Shown: positions 1 through 7,247, counted from the first letter of the stretch. The stretch: DNA of 13,351 bases from Pseudomonadota bacterium (GCA_023387235.1 JAEWIJ010000196.1:1-13351); one strand, 5' to 3'. Notes: generated by a model not told the origin, from the sequence alone. Numbers and translations: made by a program.

Positions 1-117
1 GCCTGATGCTGCCGCGCATCCAGGAAAGCGCGGCGCGGCGGCAATGGATCGCCGATCCTCTCCCTCATCACAACCCGCAGCCGAGCACCAAAGCCAAGAC
101 ATCCCTTATCGCAACGG
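1..117. other. Left edge, no assignable gene
   Basis: One plus frame stays open from the window edge into the hairpin repeat and on to 398, but most of it crosses the repeat and I recognise no protein in it. A gene ending or starting just outside the left edge cannot be excluded. No promoter, terminator or RNA gene is evident. Confidence 0.3.
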
Positions 118-248
118 TCCCCGTAAGCACGGGGAGAAGGGACATGGTGGTGCCAGCCGCTGGCTCCAAATCCATAAAAGGCGGGGGTTTCGGGGGTGTC
201 CCCCGATTGGGGCGTGGGGCGAAAGCCCCACTCGCGCTGAAAGCGCGA
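118..248 (+). repeat. Mosaic hairpin repeat, copy 1
   Basis: This intergenic element of about 131 bases shares ordered blocks with the inverted copy at 13102-13236. The 18-mer acggggagaagggacatg is at 129-146, gctccaaatccataaaa at 163-179, cgggggtgtcccccg at 191-205 and cgcgctgaaagcgcga at 233-248. Spacers between blocks have nearly the same length in the two copies. Three blocks are self-complementary: a 7-bp stem with a 4-base loop at 118-135, a 6-bp stem with a 3-base loop at 191-205, and a stem with a GAA loop at about 233-248. It looks like a dispersed REP/BIME-like extragenic element, not a coding region. Its length is approximate because only two copies are visible. Confidence 0.8.
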
Positions 249-481
249 TCACATCGCGGGCAAGCCCAATTCACCCGCCACGCTCTCGCGCCGGGCAACA
301 TACGACTTTCCGCAAGAGCGGGGACAAATGCCCCGTTTGCATCGCCGCTTCATGAGCGCGCGACTGCGCGCCGGCCGGCAGGCCGTACCAAGGAATAACA
401 GCCCGCGGCACTCAAAATTGCATCTCCGCGCTGGAAGTGGTGAATTGCCGGTTGAAACGGCACGCCCATCCCGGAGATCGA
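249..481. other. Leader region of the SDR operon
   Basis: These 233 bases separate the hairpin repeat from the SDR start. No reading frame here has a recognisable product, and I could not find a convincing -35/-10 pair. The operon promoter should lie here or inside the repeat. A GGAG at 473-476, five bases before the ATG at 482, is the ribosome binding site that decides the SDR start. Confidence 0.4.
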
Positions 482-1252
482 ATGTCACTCACCCATTTCT
501 CGCTCGCCGGCCGCACTGCGCTTGTCACGGGCGCCTCGTCCGGTCTCGGCGAGCACTTCGCGACGGTCCTCGCATCCGCTGGCGCAGCGGTCGTCGTCGC
601 GGCCCGGCGCACGGACCGGCTCGAAGCGCTCAAGGCGCGCATCGAGGCCGTCGGCGGCAAGGCGCACGCCGTCGCGATGGACGTCACGAACCGCGCCGAT
701 GTCGAGCGCGCGTTCGCGGAAGGCGAAGCGGCGCTCGGTCCGCTCTCCATCTGCGTCAACAATGCCGGCATTACCGATCCTGCGTGGTTCACGCGCATGC
801 GCGAGGATCAGTGGCGCGCCATCATGGACGTGAACCTCGACGGTGTGTTCCACGTCGGGCAGGAGGCCGCGCGCCGCATGGTTGCGGCCGGCAAAGGCGG
901 CTCGATCATCAACATTTCCTCGATCGTCGGCCTCGGCGCGATCAAGACGCTTTCCGCCTACGCCGCGTCCAAGGCGGCTGTCATCGCGCTCACGCGCAAC
1001 ATGGCGCTGGAGCTCGCGCGCGATCGCATTCGCGTCAACACGATCGCGCCCGGCTACATCGCGACCGAGCTCAACGACGAGTTCTGGGAGACCGAAGCGG
1101 GCAAGCGCATGATCGCGCACGTGCCCATGCGCCGGCTCGGCCATCTCGGTGAGCTGGATGGTCCGCTGCTGCTGCTCGCTTCCGATGCCGGTTCTTTCAT
1201 GACGGGAAGCGTGCTCACCGTCGACGGCGGCCACCTCCTGCCGACGGAATGA
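482..1252 (+). CDS. SDR-family NAD(P)-dependent oxidoreductase (LvaD-like)
   Basis: This is a 256-residue classical short-chain dehydrogenase/reductase with a Rossmann fold, probably cytosolic. The cofactor motif TGASSGLG is at residues 16-23 and NNAG at 93-96. The catalytic set is N118, S147, Y160 and K164 (YAASK). The C-terminal TGSVLTVDGG that closes the fold is also present. Arginines after beta-2 (AARR, about 40-43) hint at NADP(H), which is inference. The ATG at 482 is preferred over one 45 bases upstream because GGAG sits five bases before it and the SDR fold begins a few residues in. The stop overlaps the next gene's ATG (ATGA at 1249-1252), so the two are translationally coupled. Next to LvaA- and LvaB-like genes, a ketoacyl-CoA/hydroxyacyl-CoA interconversion is likely, as for LvaD. 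The substrate cannot be read from the sequence. Confidence 0.93.
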   Translation: MSLTHFSLAGRTALVTGASSGLGEHFATVLASAGAAVVVAARRTDRLEALKARIEAVGGKAHAVAMDVTNRADVERAFAEGEAALGPLSICVNNAGITDPAWFTRMREDQWRAIMDVNLDGVFHVGQEAARRMVAAGKGGSIINISSIVGLGAIKTLSAYAASKAAVIALTRNMALELARDRIRVNTIAPGYIATELNDEFWETEAGKRMIAHVPMRRLGHLGELDGPLLLLASDAGSFMTGSVLTVDGGHLLPTE

Positions 1253-2316
1253 CGATGGCTTCTGCAACCCGTCCCCGCACGCTCGATCCGGCCAATCTCG
1301 ATCCGCTGCAGCGCTGGCTCGCGCAGGCGATCGCCGCGGATCGCGTCGAGATCACGCGCGCCGAACTTCTGTCCGGCGGCGCCGTGCAGGAGAACTGGCG
1401 CATCGACGCGCGCATCTCAGGCGGCCCACGCGACGGCGCCCACGCGCTCGTGCTCAGGACGGACGCGGTCGCCCACCTGCCCATGAGCCTCGATCGCGCG
1501 CGCGAGTTCGCCTGCATCAAGGCCGCGCATCGCGCAGGCGTGCTCGTCGCGGAGCCTATTGCCGAATGCGCCGACAAGAGTGTGATCGGTGCGCCATTCA
1601 CGGTGCAGCGGCTGCTCTCCGGCACGGCGCAGGCGCGCCGCATCACGCGCGATCCGAAGCTCGGCGAATTCGGCCCCGCACTCGCCCGCGAGATCGGCGA
1701 ACAGCTCGCGCGCATTCATGCCATCCGGCCGCCGAACGACACGCTCGCCTTCCTGCCGCTCCCCGAGCCTGATGCCGTCGGCGCAGCGGTCGCGGAGATG
1801 CGGCGCGCGCTCGACAAGGCCAGCGAGCCGCGCCCCGCGCTCGAATATGTGTTGGCTTGGTTGCTCGCCCACAAGCCCGCGCCACGCCCGGTCGCGCTCG
1901 TGCATGGCGATTTCCGCACGGGCAACTATCTCGTCGCGGACGGGCATCTCACCGGCATTCTCGACTGGGAGTTCTGCCACTGGGGCGACCCGCGCGAAGA
2001 CCTCGGCTGGTTCTCGGCCCGCTGCTGGCGCTTCTGTAATGATGCGCTCGCGGCCGGCGGCATTGCCACGCGCGCCGATCTGCTCGACGGTTACAATGCC
2101 GCCGCCGATGCCGCGATCTCCGAGGACGAACTCGCCTTCTGGGAAATCCTCGGCGCGGCGCGCTGGGCGACGATCGCGCTCCTGCAGGGCCAGCGTTTTC
2201 TGAGCGGCGGTGAGCGTTCGCTCCAACTCGCGCTTACCGGTCTCATGCCGGCCGAGATGGAATTCGATGCTCTCGAAGCCATTGCCGCGCTCGAATCCGG
2301 GAGGCCGATCCCATGA
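1249..2316 (+). CDS. APH-fold phosphotransferase (LvaA / ACAD10-11 kinase-like)
   Basis: This 355-residue protein has the aminoglycoside-phosphotransferase/choline-kinase fold. An N-lobe glycine-rich LLSGGAVQENW lies at about residues 40-50. The catalytic loop HGDFRTGN is at 219-226, with D221 as base and N226 as metal ligand. The DFG-equivalent ILDWE has D239. The family includes the kinase domain of human ACAD10/11 and LvaA of Pseudomonas putida, which phosphorylates the 4-hydroxyl of 4-hydroxyacyl-CoA using ATP. The pattern fits a metabolic kinase, not antibiotic resistance, because it sits between an SDR gene and a DUF6285 gene. The start at 1249 overlaps the SDR stop; the ATG at 1255 is possible. 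Its stop overlaps the DUF6285 start (ATGA at 2313-2316). Fold assignment is firm; the substrate is inferred. Confidence 0.92.
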   Translation: MTMASATRPRTLDPANLDPLQRWLAQAIAADRVEITRAELLSGGAVQENWRIDARISGGPRDGAHALVLRTDAVAHLPMSLDRAREFACIKAAHRAGVLVAEPIAECADKSVIGAPFTVQRLLSGTAQARRITRDPKLGEFGPALAREIGEQLARIHAIRPPNDTLAFLPLPEPDAVGAAVAEMRRALDKASEPRPALEYVLAWLLAHKPAPRPVALVHGDFRTGNYLVADGHLTGILDWEFCHWGDPREDLGWFSARCWRFCNDALAAGGIATRADLLDGYNAAADAAISEDELAFWEILGAARWATIALLQGQRFLSGGERSLQLALTGLMPAEMEFDALEAIAALESGRPIP

Positions 2317-2672
2317 CCGCACGTCGCCTCGACGCCGATGCTCTTCTCGATCTCGCAACCGAGATGCTGCGCGCGGAGGTGCTGCCTGCGCTCGCGCCCG
2401 AGCAGCGCTATGCCGGTGCCATGATCGCCAACGCGCTCGAAATCGCGCGGCGCGGTCTCGCCGAGGAGGTCGAGGCGGCCGAATGGTCGCTGCTCGACAG
2501 CCTCTATGAAGAGGGCGAGGGTTCTACGGCACAGCTCGCGCGCGACATCCGCGCCGGAACGCTGGCCGAGGGCAAGGCGCGCGGTCTCGCGGATGCGCTG
2601 CGCACGCTTTTGATCGCCGAGCTGCGCGTCAGGAACCCGCGCTTTCTCGCATCGCGCGGCATAGGTGGCTGA
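2313..2672 (+). CDS. DUF6285 protein (LvaB-like partner of the phosphotransferase)
   Basis: This 119-residue, strongly helical and acidic cytosolic protein matches my recollection of the DUF6285 family. Recognisable stretches are the LLDLATEMLRAEVLPAL N-terminus, an AMIANALEIARR helix and a C-terminal ELRVRNPRFL. Proteins of this kind are encoded directly after ACAD10/11-type phosphotransferases. In the P. putida levulinate pathway the small protein LvaB is needed together with LvaA for the 4-hydroxyacyl-CoA kinase reaction. The four-base overlap with the kinase gene suggests equimolar production. No catalytic motif is visible, so an accessory or stabilising role is inferred. I am fairly, not fully, sure that LvaB belongs to DUF6285. 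Confidence 0.82.
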   Translation: MTARRLDADALLDLATEMLRAEVLPALAPEQRYAGAMIANALEIARRGLAEEVEAAEWSLLDSLYEEGEGSTAQLARDIRAGTLAEGKARGLADALRTLLIAELRVRNPRFLASRGIGG

Positions 2673-2686
2673 ACCCGGAGGCGGAC

Positions 2687-3103
2687 ATGACAGAAGCAGA
2701 GTTGAAATCGGCTTTCGCGACATTCCGCGTGGAATTTGAAAAGGCTCTTGTCGCGCAGGGTGCCGGCAATGCCGAGCCGTTCATTGCGCTGTGGTCGCCC
2801 AAGCCGGATGTCATGATCTTCGGCGCTCTCGGCGGCATGGAGCGCGGCTGGGAAGAAATCGGCTCGCGTCTTAGGTGGGTCACGGGTCAGGTCAGCGCGC
2901 GCATCACGGGTCTCGAAAATCTCGTGACATCGATCAACGGCACCATGGCGCTGACCGCCGACCTCGAGCACACGATCCGCACGATCGACGGCCGCTCGTT
3001 CGAGCGCACGCTGCGCGTCACGCAAGGCTATCGTTTCGAGGACGGGGCCTGGAAGATTTTCTACCGCCACGGCGACGTCTTCCAGCCCTCGGGCCGCTCA
3101 TAA
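2687..3103 (+). CDS. NTF2-like / SnoaL-like protein
   Basis: This 138-residue protein has the layout of the cone-shaped NTF2-like fold (SnoaL or DUF4440 types). Two N-terminal helices are followed by FIALWSPKPDVMIFG, then a helix, then long beta strands ending in the typical GYRFEDGAWKIFYRHGD. It lies 14 bases after the DUF6285 stop with a strong GGAGG at 2677-2681, five bases before the ATG, so it is the fourth gene of the operon. Members of this fold act as isomerases, hydratases or ligand-binding proteins. No catalytic residue is diagnostic here, so the function is open. Position suggests a role in the same acyl-CoA pathway. It uses fewer extreme-GC codons near its start than its neighbours, but nothing else marks it as foreign. 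Confidence 0.82.
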   Translation: MTEAELKSAFATFRVEFEKALVAQGAGNAEPFIALWSPKPDVMIFGALGGMERGWEEIGSRLRWVTGQVSARITGLENLVTSINGTMALTADLEHTIRTIDGRSFERTLRVTQGYRFEDGAWKIFYRHGDVFQPSGRS

Positions 3104-3175
3104 AAACGGGCGGCCGCCGCAGGCACAGCACCACGGTTGAATGCGTCAGCATCCCTTGCCAGCAGCCCGCGGCAC

Positions 3176-3182
3176 AAAAAAA
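3176..3182 (-). terminator. Possible terminator tract for the lrp-like gene
   Basis: On the minus strand a run of seven T follows the lrp stop by 16 bases, in the short gap between converging transcripts. The GC-rich sequence before it forms only a weak hairpin overlapping the end of the gene, so this is a tentative call. No clear hairpin plus T-run serves the plus-strand operon in the same gap. Confidence 0.3.
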
Positions 3183-3198
3183 CAACGCCGCGAACGCC

Positions 3199-3684
3199 TC
3201 ACCGCGTCTCCAACGGCAGCGCGCTCGAATGCTTCACTTGGCCGAGCGCGAAGCTCGACTCGATGTTGGCGATGCCGTCGATGCGTGTGAGCGTGTCCTT
3301 CACGAAGCGCTCGTAGTCGGCGAGATCGCGCGCGACGACGCGGAGCAGATAATCGCGCGGGCCCGTCATGAGGTAGCATTCGAGCACTTCGGGACAGCGG
3401 CGAATGGCGTCCTCGAAACGGTGCAGCTTGTCCTCCTGCTGACGGTCGAGCTTGATCGAGACGAACACGCTGACAGGCAGGCCGACCTTCTTCTGATCGA
3501 GCAGCGCCGCATAGCGGTTGATGATGCCGGTCTCTTCCAGGATGCGTAGGCGCCGCGAGCAAGGGCTCGCCGTCAGGCCGACCTTTTCGGCAAGCTCCGC
3601 GACGGTCAGACGGCCGTTTTCCTGGAGCGCGGCCAGGAGTCGGCGGTCGATACGATCGAGCGCGATATTAGTTGATTCCGCCAC
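3199..3684 (-). CDS. Lrp/AsnC-family transcriptional regulator (MdeR-like)
   Basis: This 161-residue protein has the standard Lrp layout. An N-terminal winged helix-turn-helix spans about residues 8-57, from LDRIDRRLLAALQENGR through GLTASPCSRRLRILEETGII. A RAM ligand-binding/oligomerisation domain spans about 68-145, with the effector loop MTGPRDYLLRVV. The start is GTG at 3684, supported by AGGAG eight bases upstream and by a good promoter (3716-3745). It is divergent from the E1-like dehydrogenase at 3810, and Lrp-type regulators usually control the divergent neighbour in response to an amino acid or oxoacid. By analogy with mdeR of P. putida it would activate the dehydrogenase gene. The effector is unknown. 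Confidence 0.93.
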   Translation of the reverse strand: MAESTNIALDRIDRRLLAALQENGRLTVAELAEKVGLTASPCSRRLRILEETGIINRYAALLDQKKVGLPVSVFVSIKLDRQQEDKLHRFEDAIRRCPEVLECYLMTGPRDYLLRVVARDLADYERFVKDTLTRIDGIANIESSFALGQVKHSSALPLETR

Positions 3685-3707
3685 TGTATTGGCTCCTGAT
3701 AGTGGAT

Positions 3708-3773
3708 CCGGCTATTCTATAGGCCTCGCGTGGCGCAGTTTGCAAACCCTCACCAAGGCACCCGGTCTATTCT
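3708..3773. promoter_or_regulatory. Candidate Lrp operator, imperfect direct repeat
   Basis: Within the 125-base divergent region, ccggctattct (3707-3717 region) and ccggtctattct (3762-3773) repeat with a period of about 54 bases, near five helical turns. The first covers the lrp -10, which would fit autoregulation. The second lies just upstream of the E1-like start. Assignment as Lrp sites is inference. No clear -35/-10 pair for the plus-strand gene was found. Confidence 0.3.
3716..3745 (-). promoter_or_regulatory. Promoter of the lrp-like gene
   Basis: On the minus strand TTGCAA (3745-3740) and TATAGA (3721-3716) are separated by 18 bases. A start about seven bases further gives a 25-base leader to the GTG at 3684. 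The -35 lies inside the palindrome TTTGCAAA at 3739-3746. This is a good sigma-70-like match read by eye; no experiment supports it. Confidence 0.5.
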
Positions 3774-3809
3774 CGGTTAATCGCACGCGCCGATCAGCCG
3801 AGGCCAATC

Positions 3810-6218
3810 ATGCAGGACGCCATTCCCGAAGACCGCGCCGCCACCCTCGCCATGCTGCGGGAGCTGGAGCGCAAGGTGCTCTGGCTCTCGACGTACATGA
3901 TCCACCACGCGAACCACGAGGTGGACCGCGGCGACGGTCTCAAGGTCGGCGGACATCAGGCCTCGTCGGCCTCGCTCGCGACACTCATGACGGCGCTCTA
4001 TTTTCATGTGCTGCGGCCCGAGGACCGCATCGCGGTGAAGCCGCACGCGAGCCCGATCTTTCACGCCATCCAGTACCTGCTCGGCAATCAGGCGCTCGAC
4101 AAGCTGCAGAATTTCCGCGCGTTCGGCGGCGCGCAGTCCTATCCCTCGCGCACAAAGGACAAGGACGATGTCGACTTCTCGACGGGGTCGGTGGGCTTAG
4201 GCGTTGCGGCGACAGGCTTCGCAAGCCTCATCCAGGATTACGTGCACGCCAAGGGTTGGAGCCGCGACTGGCCGAAGGGCCGCATGGTCGCGCTCATGGG
4301 CGACGCGGAGTTCGACGAGGGCAACATCCACGAGGCGCTGCTCGAATACTGGAAGCATGGGCTCAAGAACTGCTGGTGGATCGTCGACTACAACCGCCAG
4401 AGCCTCGACTCGGTCGTCTCCGACAAGCTCTTCATGAAGGTTGCGGGGATGTTCGAGAACCTCGGCTGGGAGGTCATTCTGATCAAGTACGGCAAGCTGC
4501 AGGAAGCGGCCTTCGCCGAGCCCGGCGGCGAGCGTCTGCGCGACTGGATCGCGGATTGCCCGAACCAGCTCTACTCCGCGCTCGTCTTCGAGGGCGCCAA
4601 GGGTTGGCGGCGTCAGCTCGAAGCCGATTTCGCGGCGCATCCCGACACGCTCGCCATCATTCAGAAGCGCGATGACGCGACGCTCGCCCGCCTCATGACC
4701 AATCTCGGCGGGCACGACATGGAGAGCGTGCTCGACGCCTTCGCGCGCGCACCCAGCGACAAGCCGTGCTGCTTCATTGCGTACACGATCAAGGGGTTCG
4801 GCCTGCCCTTCCAGGGGCACAAGGACAACCACGCCGGCCTGATGAACAAGACGCAGATGGCCGAGTTCCAGACCGCGCAGGGCATCCAGAAAGGCGAGGA
4901 GTGGGAGCCGTTCGCGGGCCTCACGCTTTCGCATCAGGACATCGCGCATTTCCTCGCGCGCGTGCCCTTCAATGCCAAGGGAACGCGCGCCCTCAGCGCG
5001 GACCGCATCGCGCTTCCCGAAATGCAGCCCGTGGGTGTGACCGGAAGTGCCAGCACGCAAGCGGGCTTCGGCCGCATTCTCGATGAGATCGCCAAGCGCG
5101 GCGGCCCGCTCGCCGACCGCATTCTCACCATGTCGCCGGACGTGACCGTCTCGACGAACCTCGGGCCGTGGGTGAACCGGCGCGGGCTCTTCTCCATGGA
5201 GAGCCGCGAGGACGTGTTCAAAGAGCGCGGTCTCATGAGCCCGCAGAAATGGGAGATGTCGCCGCAGGGCCAGCACTTCGAGCTCGGCATTGCGGAGATG
5301 AACCTTTTCCTGACGCTCGCGGCTGCGGGCCTCAGTCATTCGCACTTCGGCGAGCGGCTCATTCCCATCGGCACGCTCTACGATCCCTTCATCTGCCGCG
5401 GGCTCGATGCGCTCAACTACGCCTGCTACCAGGATGCGCGCTTCATCGTCGTCGCGACGCCGGCGGGCCTGACGCTCGCACCAGAAGGCGGCGCGCATCA
5501 GTCGATCGGCACGCCGCTCATCGGCATGTCGCAGGACGGTCTCGCGTCCTTCGAGCCGGCGTTCGTCGACGAGCTTGCTGTGATCATGAACTGGGCCTTC
5601 GAGTACATCCAGCGTGACGGCTCGGAAGGCGCGCAGCAGAGCTGGCGCCACGACGAGAAGGGCGGCTCGGTCTATCTGCGGCTTTCGACGCGGCCCGTCG
5701 AACAGATCCAGCGGATCATGGCGCCGGATCTCGGCAAGGACATCATCGAGGGCGGCTACTGGCTGCGCAAGCCGGATGCGTCGACGTCGCTCGCGATCGT
5801 CTACATGGGCGCCGTCGCACCGGAAGTCATCGAGGCGGCGGGCCTCCTGAGCGAGGACCGACGCGGCGTCGGCGTGCTCGCTGTGACCTCGGCCGATCGT
5901 CTCACGGCGGGTTGGCACGATGCGCAGCGGGCGCGCGAGCGCGGCCACTACGGCGCCAAGGCGCACATCGAGATGCTGCTCTCGGCACTCCCGCGCGATG
6001 CCGGCATCATCACGGTGTGCGATGCGCATCCTGAGACGCTGTCGTGGATCGGCTCGGTGAACGGGCATCGCGTGCGCGCGCTCGGCGTGCAGAATTTCGG
6101 GCAGTCGGGATCAATCCAGGAGCTTTACGGGCACTACGGTCTCGATGCGGAGGCGATCCTCGCAGCGGCGGAGGGCATCATCGGCCGCCCCGTGCGCTAT
6201 CGCCATCGCGTGGCATAA
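3810..6218 (+). CDS. Homodimeric E1-type 2-oxoacid dehydrogenase / transketolase-like (MdeB-like)
   Basis: This 802-residue protein belongs to the thiamine-diphosphate transketolase/AceE superfamily. It is shorter than E. coli AceE (about 886). H49 in VGGHQASSAS begins the cofactor region. The TPP/Mg motif runs from G164-D165-A166 to N195 (DYNRQSLD), with the usual spacing of 30 from D165 but alanine where AceE has glycine. FQGHKDNHAG resembles the mobile active-site loop, and HFELGIAEMN carries the second-domain glutamate. It decarboxylates a 2-oxoacid, and AceE-type E1 enzymes hand the acyl group to a lipoyl E2. The Lrp-divergent context and sequence style match MdeB, a 2-oxobutyrate dehydrogenase E1. 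The start at 3810 has GAGG six bases upstream. No E2, E3 or gamma-lyase gene is adjacent. Pyruvate or another oxoacid remains possible. Confidence 0.85.
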   Translation: MQDAIPEDRAATLAMLRELERKVLWLSTYMIHHANHEVDRGDGLKVGGHQASSASLATLMTALYFHVLRPEDRIAVKPHASPIFHAIQYLLGNQALDKLQNFRAFGGAQSYPSRTKDKDDVDFSTGSVGLGVAATGFASLIQDYVHAKGWSRDWPKGRMVALMGDAEFDEGNIHEALLEYWKHGLKNCWWIVDYNRQSLDSVVSDKLFMKVAGMFENLGWEVILIKYGKLQEAAFAEPGGERLRDWIADCPNQLYSALVFEGAKGWRRQLEADFAAHPDTLAIIQKRDDATLARLMTNLGGHDMESVLDAFARAPSDKPCCFIAYTIKGFGLPFQGHKDNHAGLMNKTQMAEFQTAQGIQKGEEWEPFAGLTLSHQDIAHFLARVPFNAKGTRALSADRIALPEMQPVGVTGSASTQAGFGRILDEIAKRGGPLADRILTMSPDVTVSTNLGPWVNRRGLFSMESREDVFKERGLMSPQKWEMSPQGQHFELGIAEMNLFLTLAAAGLSHSHFGERLIPIGTLYDPFICRGLDALNYACYQDARFIVVATPAGLTLAPEGGAHQSIGTPLIGMSQDGLASFEPAFVDELAVIMNWAFEYIQRDGSEGAQQSWRHDEKGGSVYLRLSTRPVEQIQRIMAPDLGKDIIEGGYWLRKPDASTSLAIVYMGAVAPEVIEAAGLLSEDRRGVGVLAVTSADRLTAGWHDAQRARERGHYGAKAHIEMLLSALPRDAGIITVCDAHPETLSWIGSVNGHRVRALGVQNFGQSGSIQELYGHYGLDAEAILAAAEGIIGRPVRYRHRVA

Positions 6219-6231
6219 GCGTACTCGTTCG

Positions 6232-7209
6232 CTATCCCCACAGCTCCGGCGCGGGCGCCTCGACGCGAGAGCCCGGATAGGCCAGCCCGTGCGGCCGATC
6301 CTTCGCGAGCAACAGCGGCCCGTCGAGATCGACCCAGTCGGCGGACTGCGCGACGAGCGTTGCCGGTGCCATGGCAAGCGATGTCGCCAGCATGCAGCCG
6401 ACCATGATCTTGAAGCCGAGCTGCTTCGCATCCGCCGACATGATCAGCGCACCCGTCAGCCCGCCGGTCTTGTCGAGCTTGATGTTGACCGCATCATAGC
6501 GATCGCGAAGCGTCGCGAGCCCTTCGGCCGTATGCGCGGACTCGTCGGCGCAAACCGGAACGGCGCGCTTCATATGCGCCAGCGCGGCATCGTTTCCCGC
6601 CGGCAGCGGTTGTTCGACAAGCTCAAATCCCGTCTCCGCGGCGACAGCGAGCAGCATCTCCAGCTCGTCGGGATGCCAGGCCTCGTTGGCATCGGCGATA
6701 AGGCGCGCATCGGGCCGCGCGGCGCGGATCGCGCGCATACGCTCGGCATCCGCGGCACCACCGCCGAGCTTGATCTTCAGCAGCGCGTGCTGGCGCGCCT
6801 CGCTCGCCCGCTTCGCCATGATCTCGGGCGTGTTGAGGCTCAGCGTGTAGCAGGTGAGCGGCGGCGTGTAGGTTGTGAGGCCAGCGAGCTCCCATGCGCG
6901 ACGCCCGCTGCGCTTTGCTTCCAGATCCCACAGCGCGCAGTCGATCGCATTGCGCGCCGCACCCGGCGCGAGCCTTTGTGTCAGCTCATCGCGCGAAGCA
7001 ATCGCACCGACGCCTTCGATCGCCGCGATCACGCCATCGACGGTCTCGCCATAGCGCGCATAAGGCACGCACTCGCCACGTCCGACAAATCCCTCAGCGC
7101 TTGCCTCGACGAGCACGACGACCGCTTCCGTCCGCGCGCCGCGCGAGATGGTGAAATCACCCGTGACGGGCCAGCGCTCGACTTTTGCATTCAGCACAAT
7201 CGGGATCAT
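6232..7209 (-). CDS. Dipeptide epimerase (L-Ala-D/L-Glu epimerase family)
   Basis: This 325-residue enolase-superfamily enzyme has an N-terminal capping domain and a TIM-like barrel. The acid/base lysine motif is K145-I-K147. Metal ligands are D173 (in ADANEAW), E199 (in VEQPLP) and D222 (in CADES), and the second catalytic lysine is K244 in VNIKLDKTGGL. D294-x-D296 after the eighth strand is the dipeptide-ammonium-binding motif of this family. It epimerises the C-terminal residue of a dipeptide, typically L-Ala-D-Glu from murein turnover. The ATG at 7209 gives the usual N-terminus; an in-frame start at 7263 would add 18 atypical residues. It lies downstream of the CoA-ester lyase on the same strand and converges with the E1-like gene, leaving only 13 bases between the two stops. 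Confidence 0.9.
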   Translation of the reverse strand: MIPIVLNAKVERWPVTGDFTISRGARTEAVVVLVEASAEGFVGRGECVPYARYGETVDGVIAAIEGVGAIASRDELTQRLAPGAARNAIDCALWDLEAKRSGRRAWELAGLTTYTPPLTCYTLSLNTPEIMAKRASEARQHALLKIKLGGGAADAERMRAIRAARPDARLIADANEAWHPDELEMLLAVAAETGFELVEQPLPAGNDAALAHMKRAVPVCADESAHTAEGLATLRDRYDAVNIKLDKTGGLTGALIMSADAKQLGFKIMVGCMLATSLAMAPATLVAQSADWVDLDGPLLLAKDRPHGLAYPGSRVEAPAPELWG

Positions 7210-7247
7210 GAAGCGCCGGCCCTGGATGACGACCGTAACAAGCGATA

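Noticed and set aside
6..398. Plus-strand open frame running from the left edge through the hairpin repeat
   Set aside because: Most of it is repeat sequence and no family is recognisable. It may contain the end of a real gene, but this cannot be shown.
485..1267. Minus-strand open frame opposite the SDR gene
   Set aside because: The SDR motifs and ribosome binding site support the plus strand; the opposite translation is low in complexity and rich in Arg, Asp and Glu.
1249..2316. Aminoglycoside-resistance phosphotransferase
   Set aside because: The fold is shared, but overlap with SDR and DUF6285 genes points to the ACAD10/11 and LvaA group of metabolic kinases.
399..3175. Shared 13-mer cagcccgcggcac at 399-411 and 3163-3175 bracketing the first operon
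   Set aside because: A GC-rich 13-base match is expected by chance in a window of this size, and no flanking similarity extends it.
4197..6068. Long minus-strand open frame of about 620 codons antisense to the E1-like gene
   Set aside because: The plus-strand protein has clear family motifs throughout. The antisense frame is a product of GC-rich codon bias, and its translation is arginine-rich with no recognisable domain.
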